Source: Massospora cicadina (taxonomy: Eukaryota; Entomophthoromycota; Entomophthoromycetes; Entomophthorales; Entomophthoraceae). From it: a DNA stretch of 64,000 nt. The translations under genes and the position numbers were made by a program. The notes below the pieces were generated by a model that saw only the letters and a program-made list of their open reading frames with translations, was not told the origin of the DNA and did not search any database. Every line of letters begins with the position of its first letter. Position 1 is the first letter of the stretch. The stretch is from the NCBI GenBank assembly GCA_022478985.1, contig JAKSZP010000020.1, positions 124,001 through 188,000 of the forward strand, given 5' to 3'. Positions 36,371 to 47,830 of the stretch are shown in pieces.

Positions 36371-37547
36371 AGTTAATTTGATAGAAAAATGGGTTTTCCA
36401 AGTGCTTAGGTTGTAATTGGGTAATTTGATAAGTTCTTTGGTTTTAGTTAAGTAAATAGTGTTTTAATAAGATATCTAGATTCAATGGTTTTACAAGTAT
36501 TGGTACTCATTTGATCTACGTGTAGGTATAATGGTTTTGGCTAAGCAGTTGGTGGTTCTTGGTAATTTTTAATGGTTGAATTCCTTTGACTTATTGACGA
36601 ACATCTACCAATTTAAAATTTTATTATATAATGTAAATCCATAGAGCTTTAAACTTATAATGTAGCCAATTGGAATTTATAAAGATTTTTGGCGCTTGAA
36701 TTATATAGTATAAAACCAGAATAAATTGGATCAATGGGACCATCTAGTACTAAAAAAATAAATTGGATCAAGTGCTAAAATGAACATAAATGATCTATTA
36801 ATAGTACCTAATTATAAGATATTATAATTCTTTAATCATTTTGCAATATGAAGCCAATTAAATTTTTTATTATAATACCTTAATACATTGTGGAAAAATC
36901 ACATAAATTCTTCTGTTTTCTGTTCTGAAGATTGTGGCCAATCACTAGAATACTTAAATTTTCACTATAATTTACAGTTGAGATACTTTATAGAATACAC
37001 GTTTGCTGAGGTTATAAGATCATTTGAAATTAATATAGATTAGGTTTTTTCTCTTTGTAACAAAGCTAATGGTCTTTTAGTAAAGAAGGTGGGTTGTCCT
37101 TGGGACAAATATACCACACCAAGCAGTATTTTATACCTGTACTGTTTTTGAACATGTTTCAATCAAAACCCAACCCAGAGTAGGGCAGAAACCACCCCAC
37201 TATGCTACCACTCATCAAAGCTAAAGGTCTTTTATGTTTTAGTAAACTTTGAGTAAAGACTGTTTTTGGAATTATAAGATTCAATCTAATTCAGATGCAA
37301 TCAATCAGACTAGTATAATTGATATTCAAATTTTATATTTATCAACCTATCATGATTTTTATTTTGCCTTTTTTAGGAAATACAGCCAATTAATTACTTG
37401 AATATAGTTATACCTTATCATATAATATATTTTTGGAAGTTCTTAAGACTTTGATTGAAGCAAATGCAGCAATTGGAACATTTTATTTTATAATTATTCA
37501 TATTAACTTAATTTTTATAGAATGTTTATTATTAAAAATTAAAATGT
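36371..37547. other. AT-rich stretch with one micro-insertion
   Basis: No gene seen. The micro-insertion at 36735-36756 is listed separately. Confidence 0.4.
36720..36771 (+). repeat. Micro-insertion 2 with 15-bp duplication
   Basis: AATAAATTGGATCAA at 36720-36734 is repeated identically at 36757-36771. Between lie 22 bases, TGGGACCATCTAGTACTAAA plus two A. The insert is A-tailed and the duplication starts AAT, as for target-primed retroposition. Confidence 0.8.
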
Positions 37548-37568
37548 ATTTAATTGGATAAAATCTAA
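37548..37568. repeat. Target-site duplication of LINE A1, left copy (21 bp)
   Basis: Begins ATTTAATTGGATAAAATC; identical over 21 bases to 42831-42851. Confidence 0.95.
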
Positions 37569-37629
37569 AAACTTTTCTTTCTCGCTGCAATCACTATTGC
37601 AACCTATTCAATTCAAGACTGGATCTAGT

Positions 37630-38806
37630 TTGATAATCTCACAGAGGAGATTAGTCTGCGCCCATGTCAGGGAGCAGTTGGGCAAGCAAGGTAAGAGGAG
37701 CAGGTGGAAGGCCCGCAGCCTCCAACGTTTAAAAACGCCCCAGAGAATCTGGCGGAATTGACAAAAATACTAAGAAACTGGCGGTAACTATTTCCCCTGA
37801 AATACTTGCATGGCAAGCACGATGCAACCAGTACATCAACACGCCACACTCCCAGCCACTTTTGTTGGTGAATTGGAGTCTGCGTGTTTCTGGACATCAA
37901 AAAATGGCCTTATGGGAAAAATTTTGTGAAGATGTGCACACAACTTTCCCAACCTTGGTGTACGTTGCACCTTACTCCATGTCACACGGTTGGCTGGACC
38001 TAGGTTTTATAAGCAAAATGGCAGCAGACGAGGCTGCAGCAGTGCACATAGAGGTCAACCTCCCCAAAGGGTAATAGGTCATTTAAACTAAATGCACCAA
38101 ATGGATAAAATCAAACCAAATTTTCCTCAAGTTTGACTTTTTGCCTACTACGGTAAAATGGGACAATTTGGAACAACATCTGAAAGATGGTCTCGCCATA
38201 TATGGTGAAATATAATCTTTCAAAATGCAACGCTTCACGCTGATGCCGCACCTGTGCACCAGCAAAGCCATTGCAGTTCTGACCCCAACTGAGGAGATCG
38301 TAAAGGACCTAACCCAGATCCCGCACTCCACTTTTATTGATATTGCAGGGCATACCACCCACCCATTCTGGGTGACCATGGACAGCGCGCCCCCCATTTG
38401 CACCCACTGTGACGCGTTTGGTCATAAGACAAATACATGCCCCATCAAGGAGGGCGTCACATTCCAAGAGCACCCCTCAGCGGCCATGGCCAGTGGAGAG
38501 GCGCACTACGAACCAACTGCAAGCACCAAGGAGGCCTTCCCATGGGGAGAACAAGGCTGCTACCTACTGGTAAAGCCTATCTCCCCACAAGAGCGGAAGA
38601 AGGCCAAGCAGGCCCATAGGGCCGCGGCCAAGGAAGCAGCCAAAGCCACCACCGCTATCCCACACTCACAATGCCAGGAGGACATGGAGACCTTCACAGC
38701 GGAAACAACTCAGGAATCCACCAACCAATCAGATTGGGAAGCCTATGCCAAGCGGGCCACTCAATCTGAGGATCTGATGGGAGATTCAATCTCACCCAAT
38801 TGTTGA
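37630..38806 (+). pseudogene. LINE A1 ORF1, Gag-like nucleic-acid-binding protein
   Basis: N-terminal block GWLDLGFISKMAADEAA (37989-38039), shared with the LINE at 63250 and with D2; then DFLPTTVKWDNLE and GLAIYGE (about 38130-38210). The main open frame from 38225 contains PICTHCDAFGHKTNTCP (38395-38445). This is a canonical Cys-x2-Cys-x4-His-x4-Cys zinc knuckle that would bind element RNA. After it comes a Lys/Ala-rich helical stretch ISPQERKKAKQAHRAAAKEA. The start is uncertain because of stops and frame changes before 38225. Confidence 0.8.
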
Positions 38807-39078
38807 ACCCAAGCTCCAGTTGAAACTGGCTTGGGACCCATCCCAACTGAAAATTTTTTTGACCCACTCAACGGTGCACCAAACTCACCTGCACCGCAAA
38901 AACTTGTCCAACGTCAGGAAAACAAAAAGCGAAGGCTAAAGCCAATGTGACTCTTTCTGCAAAAATCAACAAAAACTCTGAAAGCGTTGCTGCTAACACC
39001 TGCGCTGCTGTGAAGGCCCACAGGGATCTAGAAGAGGATGGTGGACCCAGGTGCCCACCCCCTTGCACCTAAGGTGCG

Positions 39079-42000
39079 ATGGGGGAAACCTTCACTCTAG
39101 GGACGTTGAATATTGCTGGACTCAAGGCCTCCCCATCCCGGGCTAGGAAATGAGTTTTTTACAACACAATTTACCTGTGGATATCCTGGCCATCCAGGAG
39201 TCCCACTGTCCACGAGGTTCCGAGGAAACTTGGAAAACAATGCTCCTCCCATCCCTATCCTTTTGGTCAAAGCACTGTGGGGTGCCAATTCAGAAAAATA
39301 ATTTTTTCAAATTTATATCCTCAGAAACATTCCTAAATGGCCGAGTGCTCATCATCACCTTCTCGTGGGCTGATGAAGCGCATACAATTGTCAACATCTA
39401 TGCCCCAAACGGTGCACACAAGCATTGGGAATTTTTCTCATTGGTCAAATCCCTCCCGTTACCCCCTGATTTTTTCCTAGTCGTGACATGAACTGTTGGC
39501 TAACCTCACCAACAGACCGGTGGCCTTCCTCACCCCACGCCCCCCAGGGTCATGTAGAACTACACGTTCTAAAGGCCACCCTCTGGCTAATGGATGCACT
39601 GCTGCGACATGTCCCACTGCTCGAAAACATGATGCATCCCCACGTCAACAATGGCCAATTAAGGTCCATGACCCGCATTGACCTTATTCTAACGCCGGCA
39701 AAATTCCAACCCCATATCTCCCACTTCAAGACAACAAAATTGGAATTCTCTGACCATCGACTGGTCTCACTAACCTACCACCTACCTGTCACAGCTGCTA
39801 AGGCCCCACATTGAGTACAAAATCTGCCCCCCAAGCTCGGGTCACCAGGATTTTCCACGTGGGTAGAAGAGGCAACTTTGGCAAAAAAGTTTGTTGCACC
39901 ATTTTGTGCGGACCCCATTTCCACATGGGCAACTTTCAAAGATGACACCATCCGCCACTCTTGCCAACTCTCTTCCAGATGCACATGAGCAACATCAGCG
40001 GTTATCTCGTGTGCTCTGGCAGAATTGGCACACTTGGAGTCCAACATCCCAGTTACAGGATACAGCTCTGCATGGGGATGGAAGTGGGCGGAGGCAGCTG
40101 CCCACCTCAACGCACTTGAAAGACAACACAAACATTGGGTTTGTATTCAGTACAGGGCCACACGCATCACAAAAGGTGACAAGTGCACCGCACATTTCTT
40201 AAAAAAAATTTCACACCACGCCAGAGCGTGGCCTGCACACAGGTGCGAAGATTGGATAATTCCATTGCGGATACACCGGCTGAAGTGGCAATTGAAACGC
40301 AACAGTATTACTCCGAGTTGTACCAATCTGTCCCAATTCAGCTGGCCTAAGTGGCGAGGTTTCTCTACAAAGCCCACATCTGCTCCATTTTCTGATACCC
40401 GGAAATAATACATTTGATTACTCCAAACAAATTATGGACAGCCATTCGCAGTGCAACAAACTGAAAACGCCCAGGCCCAGATGGCATTCCATATGAGTTC
40501 TACAAAAATACTTCAGATATATATTCCCATTGCTGCTCACCTCACTTAACCAAAGCCGGATGGAAATGCGCCTCCTACCAGGAGGACATGAGGCCTTCAC
40601 TGTCACACTCTTCAAGAAAGGGGATAAGCTAGACTTAGCCAACTGGCGCCCCATTTCTCTAACAAACACAGACACCAAAATTTTAACAAGAATCATGGAA
40701 ACCGTTTAGGGACTGTAGCATCTGCCACCATCTCCCCAGAAAAATTTTGTTTCATCCCCAGGAGGTTGATTTGGGATAACGTGCACTCTGTGGCTAATGT
40801 ATGTCATTCCACAGCCTCTAGGGCACTTGTATTCTTGGACCAACAGAAGGCCTATGATAGAGTAAACTGGGAATACCTCAGGGCCTGCCTCCATCAATTC
40901 CGCCTACCCCCTCGATTCATCAACTGGGTGATGCTGCTCACGGAATCTGCAACAATGGCAGTGCATGGCCCTGGCTTCCTAACGGAAGTAGTCCACCCTC
41001 AAAGGGGCTTGCGTTAAGGGGACCCCCTCAGACCACTCTTATACAACTTCAGTCTTGACCCACTATTGCGAAATGTGAATGCCCAACTCACTGGGGTCCA
41101 CGTGCCAGGCCAAGCCTCAGTCAAGATAATGGCGTTCGCAGATGATTGTGTGGTTGGGGTGTCTAATAATCAAGATGCACGCGCGCTTTAAGCTCTCATC
41201 CAGGAGTATTCCCGGGTAAGCAACGCAGCACTGAACCTTACAAAACTGAAATCATCCTCCTTGGTCAGTTTCAGAACTGCTGGACCCCAGAAATTAGTTC
41301 CCAACCCAGCCCATCTGCTCGCCCACGTCCTCGCCCTACTAATTCAAAACACACCGCCCCACTGGTGCTCCCCTTCATGCCACATCCTACCATAGGACCA
41401 GTACGCCATCTGGGCGTGTGGATGGAGGCAGGCGGATATGCGTCAGCAGTAATGGAGTGCCGTATTCTGGATAACATGACGAAGCGGATTGCCTCTCTCA
41501 GAGCCCACCCTACTTCCCTTACTGGCAGGGTTGTTTTAGCCAACTCTATGCTCCTCTCCAAAGTCTGGTTTGGATCCCATGCCATCCCCTTCTCCCCAAG
41601 CTTCTACAAATCCTTGTACGCCTTGCTGCAAGGATGGCTTTGGTTGGGCCGCCTTCCACCAGTGCGGCTTGAGGTCATGTTTGGCACTCAACATCATGGT
41701 GGCATGGGCCTGCTTGACTTCAAAGCCCATGCCGCCAAGATCCTAGGCACCTGGATTGTGGCCGTCACTTCCCCTACACTCCCCTCCCAACACTGGTCCC
41801 GCACAGCCCGCTCCAACTTCTCCCGCGCCTTGGGCCTCAACAATCCATCGAACCCCCACTCCCTGATGAAATACCTCGCATCACACACATCAGCCACAGG
41901 TCTCACGGTACTAAAACCCACTACAAACGAATCCTACTCTCCATGCGGAGTGCTGAGTGGAGAATTCGTATTAGCGGACATACGTCCCAAAGAGGCTGCC

Positions 42001-42815
42001 CCTCTCCTCAGTTCACACAAGAGGTACAGGGGCTACCCATCCATGATGGCGTGATCCCCATTCGGCCCCATATCCTATCCAGGGTGGACTACCTGGACAT
42101 GATGGACATCCCAGCTCCATTGAGACCCAAAAAATATCTGGAAATATGTACACCATCCTCTGTTGCAACCTCAAGTCCGCTCCCATGTTTGGCGCTGCCT
42201 GAGGCGGGTGTATCGTACAGCTGAGCGCTCTAACGCTTTACACTCATCCTGTGTCGTGTGTGGCCAGTATGGAACGCTGTTTCACCGCCTGGAGAAGTGC
42301 CCTACCTCTAAAGTGATATGGCGCAAAGTTCAACGTCTTCTGGGCCAGGATCAAACGCATCCCTTCAATCTGTCAAGAGATATGTTCGCTCTATCAATGG
42401 CCTCCCCCTTCCGCCCTCCCTTCATGCTTTGGTGGTTGCAATCGCCATGTGGACCATCCACACGATTGTCTTAGATGCTATCGTAGGCTCCACCCCCACC
42501 CTCCCAGAAGCTGTCCACAGATTCCAGTCTCATTTGGTGGACCACTTTCAAGCGTGGATGTTTGGAATACCTCCCACTGCGTCGCTGAAAGCTGGTCTCC
42601 TCCTGGTTCCCAGTCTGGTTCATCAAATCAGACCCCTTCCTCCACACGTGCTCAATTGTGGCTATGGCCCCTTCACACGTTTCCTCCCCCTCCCCATAAG
42701 TGGCGTTCCCGCTGGCAACAAGAGATAGCATCGCTTCTCTGGGGTGCCTCCTGGTACTAAGTTTTGTCTCTTCTGAGTCATATTTGGAAGTGTCCGTCCC
42801 ATGGTTGGCCTTCCC
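39079..42815 (+). pseudogene. LINE A1 ORF2: endonuclease, reverse transcriptase, zinc finger
   Basis: ATG at 39079 gives MGETFTLGTLNIAGL, the start of an APE-type endonuclease. VDILAIQESHC (39178-39210) carries the catalytic Glu and IVNIYAPNG (39387-39413) follows. RIDLILTP (39676-39700) and FSDHRLVSLTY (39749-39780) hold the final Asp-His pair. One base is missing near 39483, shifting frame. Reverse transcriptase: WRPISLTNTDTKIL (40643-40685), FLDQQKAYDRVNWEYL (40833-40880), RGLR then a stop in place of Gln (41014), MAFADDCVVGV (41129-41161). Zinc-binding part: CVVCGQYGTLFHRLEKC (42253-42303). The last conserved word is SVPWLAFP (about 42790). Confidence 0.9.
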
Positions 42816-42830
42816 CGCAATAAATTTAAA

Positions 42831-42851
42831 ATTTAATTGGATAAAATCTAA
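42831..42851. repeat. Target-site duplication of LINE A1, right copy (21 bp)
   Basis: Identical to 37548-37568. Confidence 0.95.
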
Positions 42852-42986
42852 TACATCACTTAAAATCTTCAGTTATTAGGGCTTATGTAGCATTAAATCA
42901 TAGATAACTGATGTGATTCATGGAATTAAGATTTCTATTATATAAAAAGGTAATATTTAACATTTATACTATACTTTTTTAACCAG

Positions 42987-43608
42987 ACGTTTTTGAGTTT
43001 TCAGAAAGATTTATCAAAAAGTTGGAGTGGCTGGATCAGTAGAAACAGAAGTTATAAATGGTCTTTGGGATGTATTGACTTATTGGAATATCTGGAGAGA
43101 GGCAATGGCATAGCACCTTCACTTCTTCAGGTTCTAGTATATATGAACTATCTAAGGTTATGATAAAATTATTGTAACTATGTGAAGTAATAAAAATTAG
43201 TTTAAATTAGAAAGGGAAAATAAGATCCTAATTCTTGTTAAAGCTTTTGATTTTATAAGGCGATTACGGGTTTTGTGGTAGATGAAGCGCTCCAGTCCTC
43301 TTTGTTAAAGACTTTTTATTTTCTCATCCAGTTTAAGTGTTGAGCTGCACCCACTTTTTTGATCAAATTTGGGAATTTCGACCTACCATAGTGCAAGGGT
43401 ATCTAGATGGCAGCCGTTAGTATTGAGATGCAGTCTCACCTTGTGATGATTAATGATCTCCTTATTGATTTTTGCCCATTTAAGAAAAAGTCTTATTTGA
43501 TATTTGCAATTTTATTTCATAAGTCTTGACCCTGGAGGAAAACAATTGAAAGGTTGATTAGTCAGATATTGAAATATTATGGGCTGTTCTTTTGTACAAA
43601 CACCAACA
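42987..43608 (-). repeat. 3' LTR of Ty3-C (about 622 bp)
   Basis: Aligns with 51194-51818: both contain AAATGGTCTTTGGGATG, CTGGAGAGAGGCAATGGC, TTATGATAAAATTATTGTAA and GAAGCGCTCCAGTCCTC. Ends ACACCAACA at 43608. The left end is approximate. Confidence 0.88.
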
Positions 43609-43610
43609 TT

Positions 43611-43618
43611 ACCCCCTC
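43611..43618 (-). promoter_or_regulatory. Ty3-C polypurine tract
   Basis: ACCCCCTC on the plus strand (GAGGGGGT on the coding strand), two bases inside the 3' LTR, as in Ty3-B. Confidence 0.7.
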
Positions 43619-43673
43619 AAAATACTAGTGGAGGGGGAAATAAGGGCGCAGGAACCTAGCATGTATGCGGTTA

Positions 43674-43678
43674 ACAAC
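43674..43678. repeat. Target-site duplication of solo LTR E3, left copy
   Basis: ACAAC, identical to 44418-44422. Confidence 0.75.
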
Positions 43679-44417
43679 TGCTAGACAATTACAAATATGA
43701 TATTGTAGTAAGAGTGTTTCGGCTCATAATTTTGATAAAATTGGCCTAAAGACCCTGGCCAATTATTGGCTGACCCTTCAAATCAGGGCAATACATTTAA
43801 TAATAAGTCTTAGCCAAATAGCTTGAGATTGAGTAGTCAAATTTCTCTGACTAAGCAGCAGAATCAAGGGAGCCCATCTGAGGTCACCCTTCAATCAGTA
43901 TATAATTTAGTCAAACCACCTACGTGGAGACCACCCCCTTTTATGCCTCAGAGGGGTCCTCACAGGTGCAAAATCTTCCCAAACGGTAATTGATTCCAGT
44001 ACATCAGTTCCTTACCTACCAGACTGATCCTACCTACTATGGACCCTTCTGCAATCATTTAATTGAAGTAAAACATTTTTTAGTAGATCCAATAGGTCAA
44101 AACTTCATATTTACTAATTCAGATGTTTGTAACTCATACTGAATTCTTTAACTGTCTCAATACAGACCTCAAATTGTTTAAATACTAAGCAGTGACATAA
44201 CAATAGGTTTCTATTTTCATCCTGTCGCTGCCACTAATAAAACTAACAAAATTCTCTTATTCTCCATATTCTAAACTTCTTTACATTTATATAGGTGGTT
44301 ACTAAAATCCCCTATTTTATTTTACAGCAGTTCTCTGTTTTACTACTCCTGCTTTTTATTATTGTCAAATCCTGTTCCTTTACACCAGTGAGCCTTAAGA
44401 AAGCCACGATTTTGACA
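43679..44417 (+). mobile_element. Family E solo LTR (739 bp) nested in Ty3-C
   Basis: Starts TGCTAGACAATTAC (TGTCAGACAATT in the other copies) and ends GATTTTGACA. Shares CCTAAAGACCCTGGCCAATT, a CCCCCTTTTATGCC box near 43934 and ACACCAGTGAGCC with copies 1 and 2. It is flanked by a perfect 5-bp duplication with Ty3-C integrase-end sequence resuming on the right, so it is a solo LTR left by LTR-LTR recombination. Confidence 0.82.
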
Positions 44418-44422
44418 ACAAC
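44418..44422. repeat. Target-site duplication of solo LTR E3, right copy
   Basis: ACAAC, partner of 43674-43678. Confidence 0.75.
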
Positions 44423-44429
44423 TGTGCCT

Positions 44430-45640
44430 TGAATGACATCAGAGCTAGATCATTTTAGATAAACTTATACAGCATGTGATAGGGTCCTGACCAAAAGTGT
44501 CCAACTTAATGTGCTCTCACCATGCGATGATGGTAAATTGCACAAGGTTTACATTATGAATAAGGGAGAGGTAGATGTTTGGCGTTAAACCTTGAAGTCT
44601 CCCTGGTGGTAGAGACAATCCCTTGGGTGGCAAGTGCTTGCAGCCTTATTAGCTCATTGGCTAGCGCCCTCATTATCTATCGGCAGTGTTGGGACAGGCG
44701 GAGTCCAATAAAGGCTGGCCAATATTAGGCAGTTGGGGCTTACTACCATATCGTCTGAGAGGACATTTTATGATTACCAGATGATAACAGATTTAGTAGG
44801 TTAATAAGGCAGATGGCAGGAAGTGATTTCATCACACGTGGTTTGTGGCGGCCATCTTATGGAGAATAGAAAATGAGGGTGCCATTTATCAATTCAACAA
44901 CACAATTAGTAAAAAGGCTATAGGGTGCAGTGAAAGGTTGATTAGTTTTAAAAAGTATGGTCAGCTCTTTGACTACTTGAGAGTAAAGTTAACCCATTGC
45001 CCAAGAGCAGAGCTTTAGGACACCCATAATGGATATCAATGAAGTGAAACAAAAAAACAAAGCGGTGGCCTTAACAGTGGCAACAAGAACCGAGATGACC
45101 TTAACCAACTTAGTTAGATTGTCAATGGCTAAAATAATATAGTGGTGACCATGGAGGCCCATGGATAGAGGCCCTACGCCATCCACACTAACAACGTTAA
45201 ACGCCGTATAGGGGGAAAACTCAAGTCTGGTAACGTGGGTTTGGCTGATCTTGGTATTTCATGGTCAATAGGCATAAAAACCTCCTGTATAGTTACAAGC
45301 ATCTGATCCCAGTAACTTTGTTTCCTTAACCATTCATAAGTTTTCTTGATTTCCTTATGTCAGACATGGACGTTTACTTTAAGGATAATTTTAGTTCATG
45401 AAGAAGATTGTAGGTATGGCACCATCTTCCATTGAATCGTGTACATAACGTGCCATTTTGTATAACATTTATGGCCATCAACCATAACGTCTTTACTGAT
45501 TTAGGGGTTTCAAATCCCAGTGTTCTGTTCGTCCTATCAAATAAATGAGCGGTCTTCATAAAGCAACATCCATGAGGATTGGCATCCTGGATAAACCATC
45601 CGCACTTTAGTAAGTTGAGCCGCCCAATATACAATAGAAA
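44430..45640 (-). pseudogene. Ty3-C integrase
   Basis: A core piece (45186-45060) reads MDGVGPLSMGLHGHHYIILAI then DNLTKLVKVISVLVA, equivalent to the Ty3-B core words GMHGHKYINLALDHLTKWVEV. Upstream (45634-45374) is the zinc-binding and linker area, decayed. Heavily interrupted; the second and third catalytic residues cannot be placed with confidence. Confidence 0.7.
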
Positions 45641-45699
45641 AGTCTTGGCTTTGAATCCGGAGGGCCCACCTGGATAATCAATTATTGTGATCTCGCATC

Positions 45700-47170
45700 T
45701 GTTAAAGCCACCTTAAGGAATCGTGATCAGTGATAGTTTTGAAATGGTTTCTCATATAAATATGGTCAGATGTGCTTGACCGCGAACAATAAGATAAACA
45801 TTAGAGTCCAGTGACTCTGCAATTTCATTCAGCTTTCGTTAGGTTTTTGCTACAATAGACCACAGGTTGATCTAATTGCTGTTCATCCAGTTGGGTTATA
45901 ATTGTCCCTACTGCCACGTCCTTGATGTCAGTAAATAACACAAAGAAACTGTTAAAGTTCAAATGTATCAACAAAGGATGAGAGATTAGTGAAGTTCTAA
46001 ATAGATTTAAAGACTGTTCCTACTCCAAGTTCATCAAAGGGAACGTTCTTGTAGAGCAAATACACTAAGAGTTTGGCCATTTTAAAGAACCATAATATGT
46101 ATTAACTAGAATATCCTACCATGCCTCGAAACACTTGTATAATTTTAAAGGCTTCAAGGTGGTAACATACTCCTATGGCATTGACCTTTTCTGTAAAGGC
46201 TGTATTCCTTGTTTAGTTACCTCATACCCTAAAACTCCTTTTCTGGTTAAAATAATGAGCATTTGGTGGGTTTGAGATTTAAAGACGCCTCCTGGAGGCG
46301 ATAAAAATTTGGTGGAGGTACTCTAGGTGACCACTTAAAAGTTTTGAAGAAATTGGCAATATTGTTTGATATACTCAGATGCAAGACATCTTCAGACATC
46401 TAAGAGCCCATCCATAGCTCGCTGGAAGGTGGCAGGGGAGTTACATAGCCCATGTGGAATTTTGGGTCTGCTTTAGCAGCCCTTCATTTGCAATAAGGGC
46501 ATAATTGGCTTGATCCTTTGGAGATAGCTTAATATGCAAGTACCCGCTGACAAGAGTCATCGTGAAAATATATTGGCCCACAGCCAGGTGTGAAAGTGAG
46601 TCATCAATTTGATGGAGGGGATAGCTATCTTTTTGAAACGCTATGTTTACTTATGATAATCCGTGACTACCCAATAGCTCCAATCCTTTTTTCAAAAAAA
46701 GCAGTAGGGGAGACGCCCAAGTACTTTGTGAGGGTACCAATAAACCCTGAAGCTAACAGCTCCTTGGGTTTGGTGGTCACCTGAGCCTCCTCAACCTTGC
46801 TTTTTGGCGGGGAGCGAGCATATGGATGAGCGTCCCCCATTTCTACATTGTGCATGACCCCCTTCATCTTGCCAAAGTAATACATAGAAGTGGAGAATAA
46901 GTCAAAATAGACCTCCAGGAGCTCATTAACCTTGATTCTTTTCTCTGGAGTAAGGTTCTCATTTATAGCTTTGATGACAAGAGTAACAGTGAGAGGCTCT
47001 TTTAAGCCAAAGTCATGAAATATTCCAAACCTATTGACAAAGATTATGTAATTTACTGTTACTAAGCGTAGGTAGGCGATTTGGTTTTTGGGCCAATGGT
47101 ATGGTTTTTGTTTTCTTGGTAGCCAGAAAATGGAAGCGGAGCCTGCATATGAGTAGTTGAGGATACCCAA
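45700..47170 (-). pseudogene. Ty3-C reverse transcriptase and RNase H
   Basis: The longest open piece (47170-46667) runs through the region before the fingers: KVEEAQVTTKPKELLASGFI then TKYLGVSPTAFFEKRIGA, matching the Ty3-B words before SYWVVMDYQ. Further left KIPHGLCNSPATFQRAMDGLL (shown as PHGLCNSPATFQRAMDG, about 46460-46400) is the gypsy reverse transcriptase palm word. RNase H is marked by PVVYCSKNLTKAE (about 45870-45830). The catalytic YxDD box is not preserved in any frame that I could read. Confidence 0.75.
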
Positions 47171-47199
47171 GATGGTAAAGACTTTTTACGGACAGATAA

Positions 47200-47830
47200 T
47201 CCCCCCACAAATCTTTTAAAAGACTCTATGCGGTATTTACATGAAACTGGGTGTCCACTATAATTTGTGACACTGGAGGAATAACCTTAGGCTCTGGTGA
47301 ATATACAAGCATCCCTTCAGCACCATCCACTTATTCAAGGGGGTAGTTTTACATTCAAACCCAAACATGGTAGTTGAGCTAATCAATCCTGTTTCGTCTT
47401 CCAATAATAAGGTATAAGCCTTTACGCGCAACTTTTTATCTTAACTGTCTCAAACACCAAGGGAGTGCAGGTTCTGAGCAAAGATAAAATCCTTCCACAT
47501 ACTGGATAATGACATTATGTTCACAAAAAATTGGGTGCCCAGCAATAATTCATAGCTAGGGCTATCCAGAGCTATGGATAAAACATTTAACAAAGTTGCT
47601 TCAAAATTTAAGGGAGCGCAGATTAGGCTCCTATGGATCAAGTGCATTGAGGCCCAGAGGTGCCATATTTATTGTAATGGGCAGATTCGTAATCTATATT
47701 TTCTTTAATATGGATGCGATTACATACACTGTAGAATTGATATATATTATGGCGAATACGCGAATTTTATGAACTTTGATTGTGACACAAGCGACCAAAA
47801 TACCAAATTGAGGCTTCAAAATGAGACTCA
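47200..47830 (-). pseudogene. Ty3-C protease region, decayed
   Basis: Lies between Gag and reverse transcriptase and contains YELLLGTQFFVNIM (about 47560-47520), the counterpart of YDLLLGTHFI in Ty3-B. The active-site block near 47760-47700 reads FAIIYINSTVYVIASIL, so the Asp-Ser-Gly triad is lost. EGMLVY (about 47315) is the counterpart of EGMPIY. Confidence 0.6.

Larger units (their letters stand above)
37569..42830 (+). mobile_element. LINE A1, full-length or nearly so (5.26 kb)
   Basis: Plus-strand LINE with ORF1 (zinc knuckle), APE-type endonuclease, reverse transcriptase and RVT zinc finger, bounded by a perfect 21-bp duplication. The 3' end is GCAATAAATTTAAA directly against the duplication, with no long poly(A) tail. 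It is interrupted by stops and frameshifts, so inactive, but the intact duplication suggests a fairly recent insertion. Confidence 0.95.
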
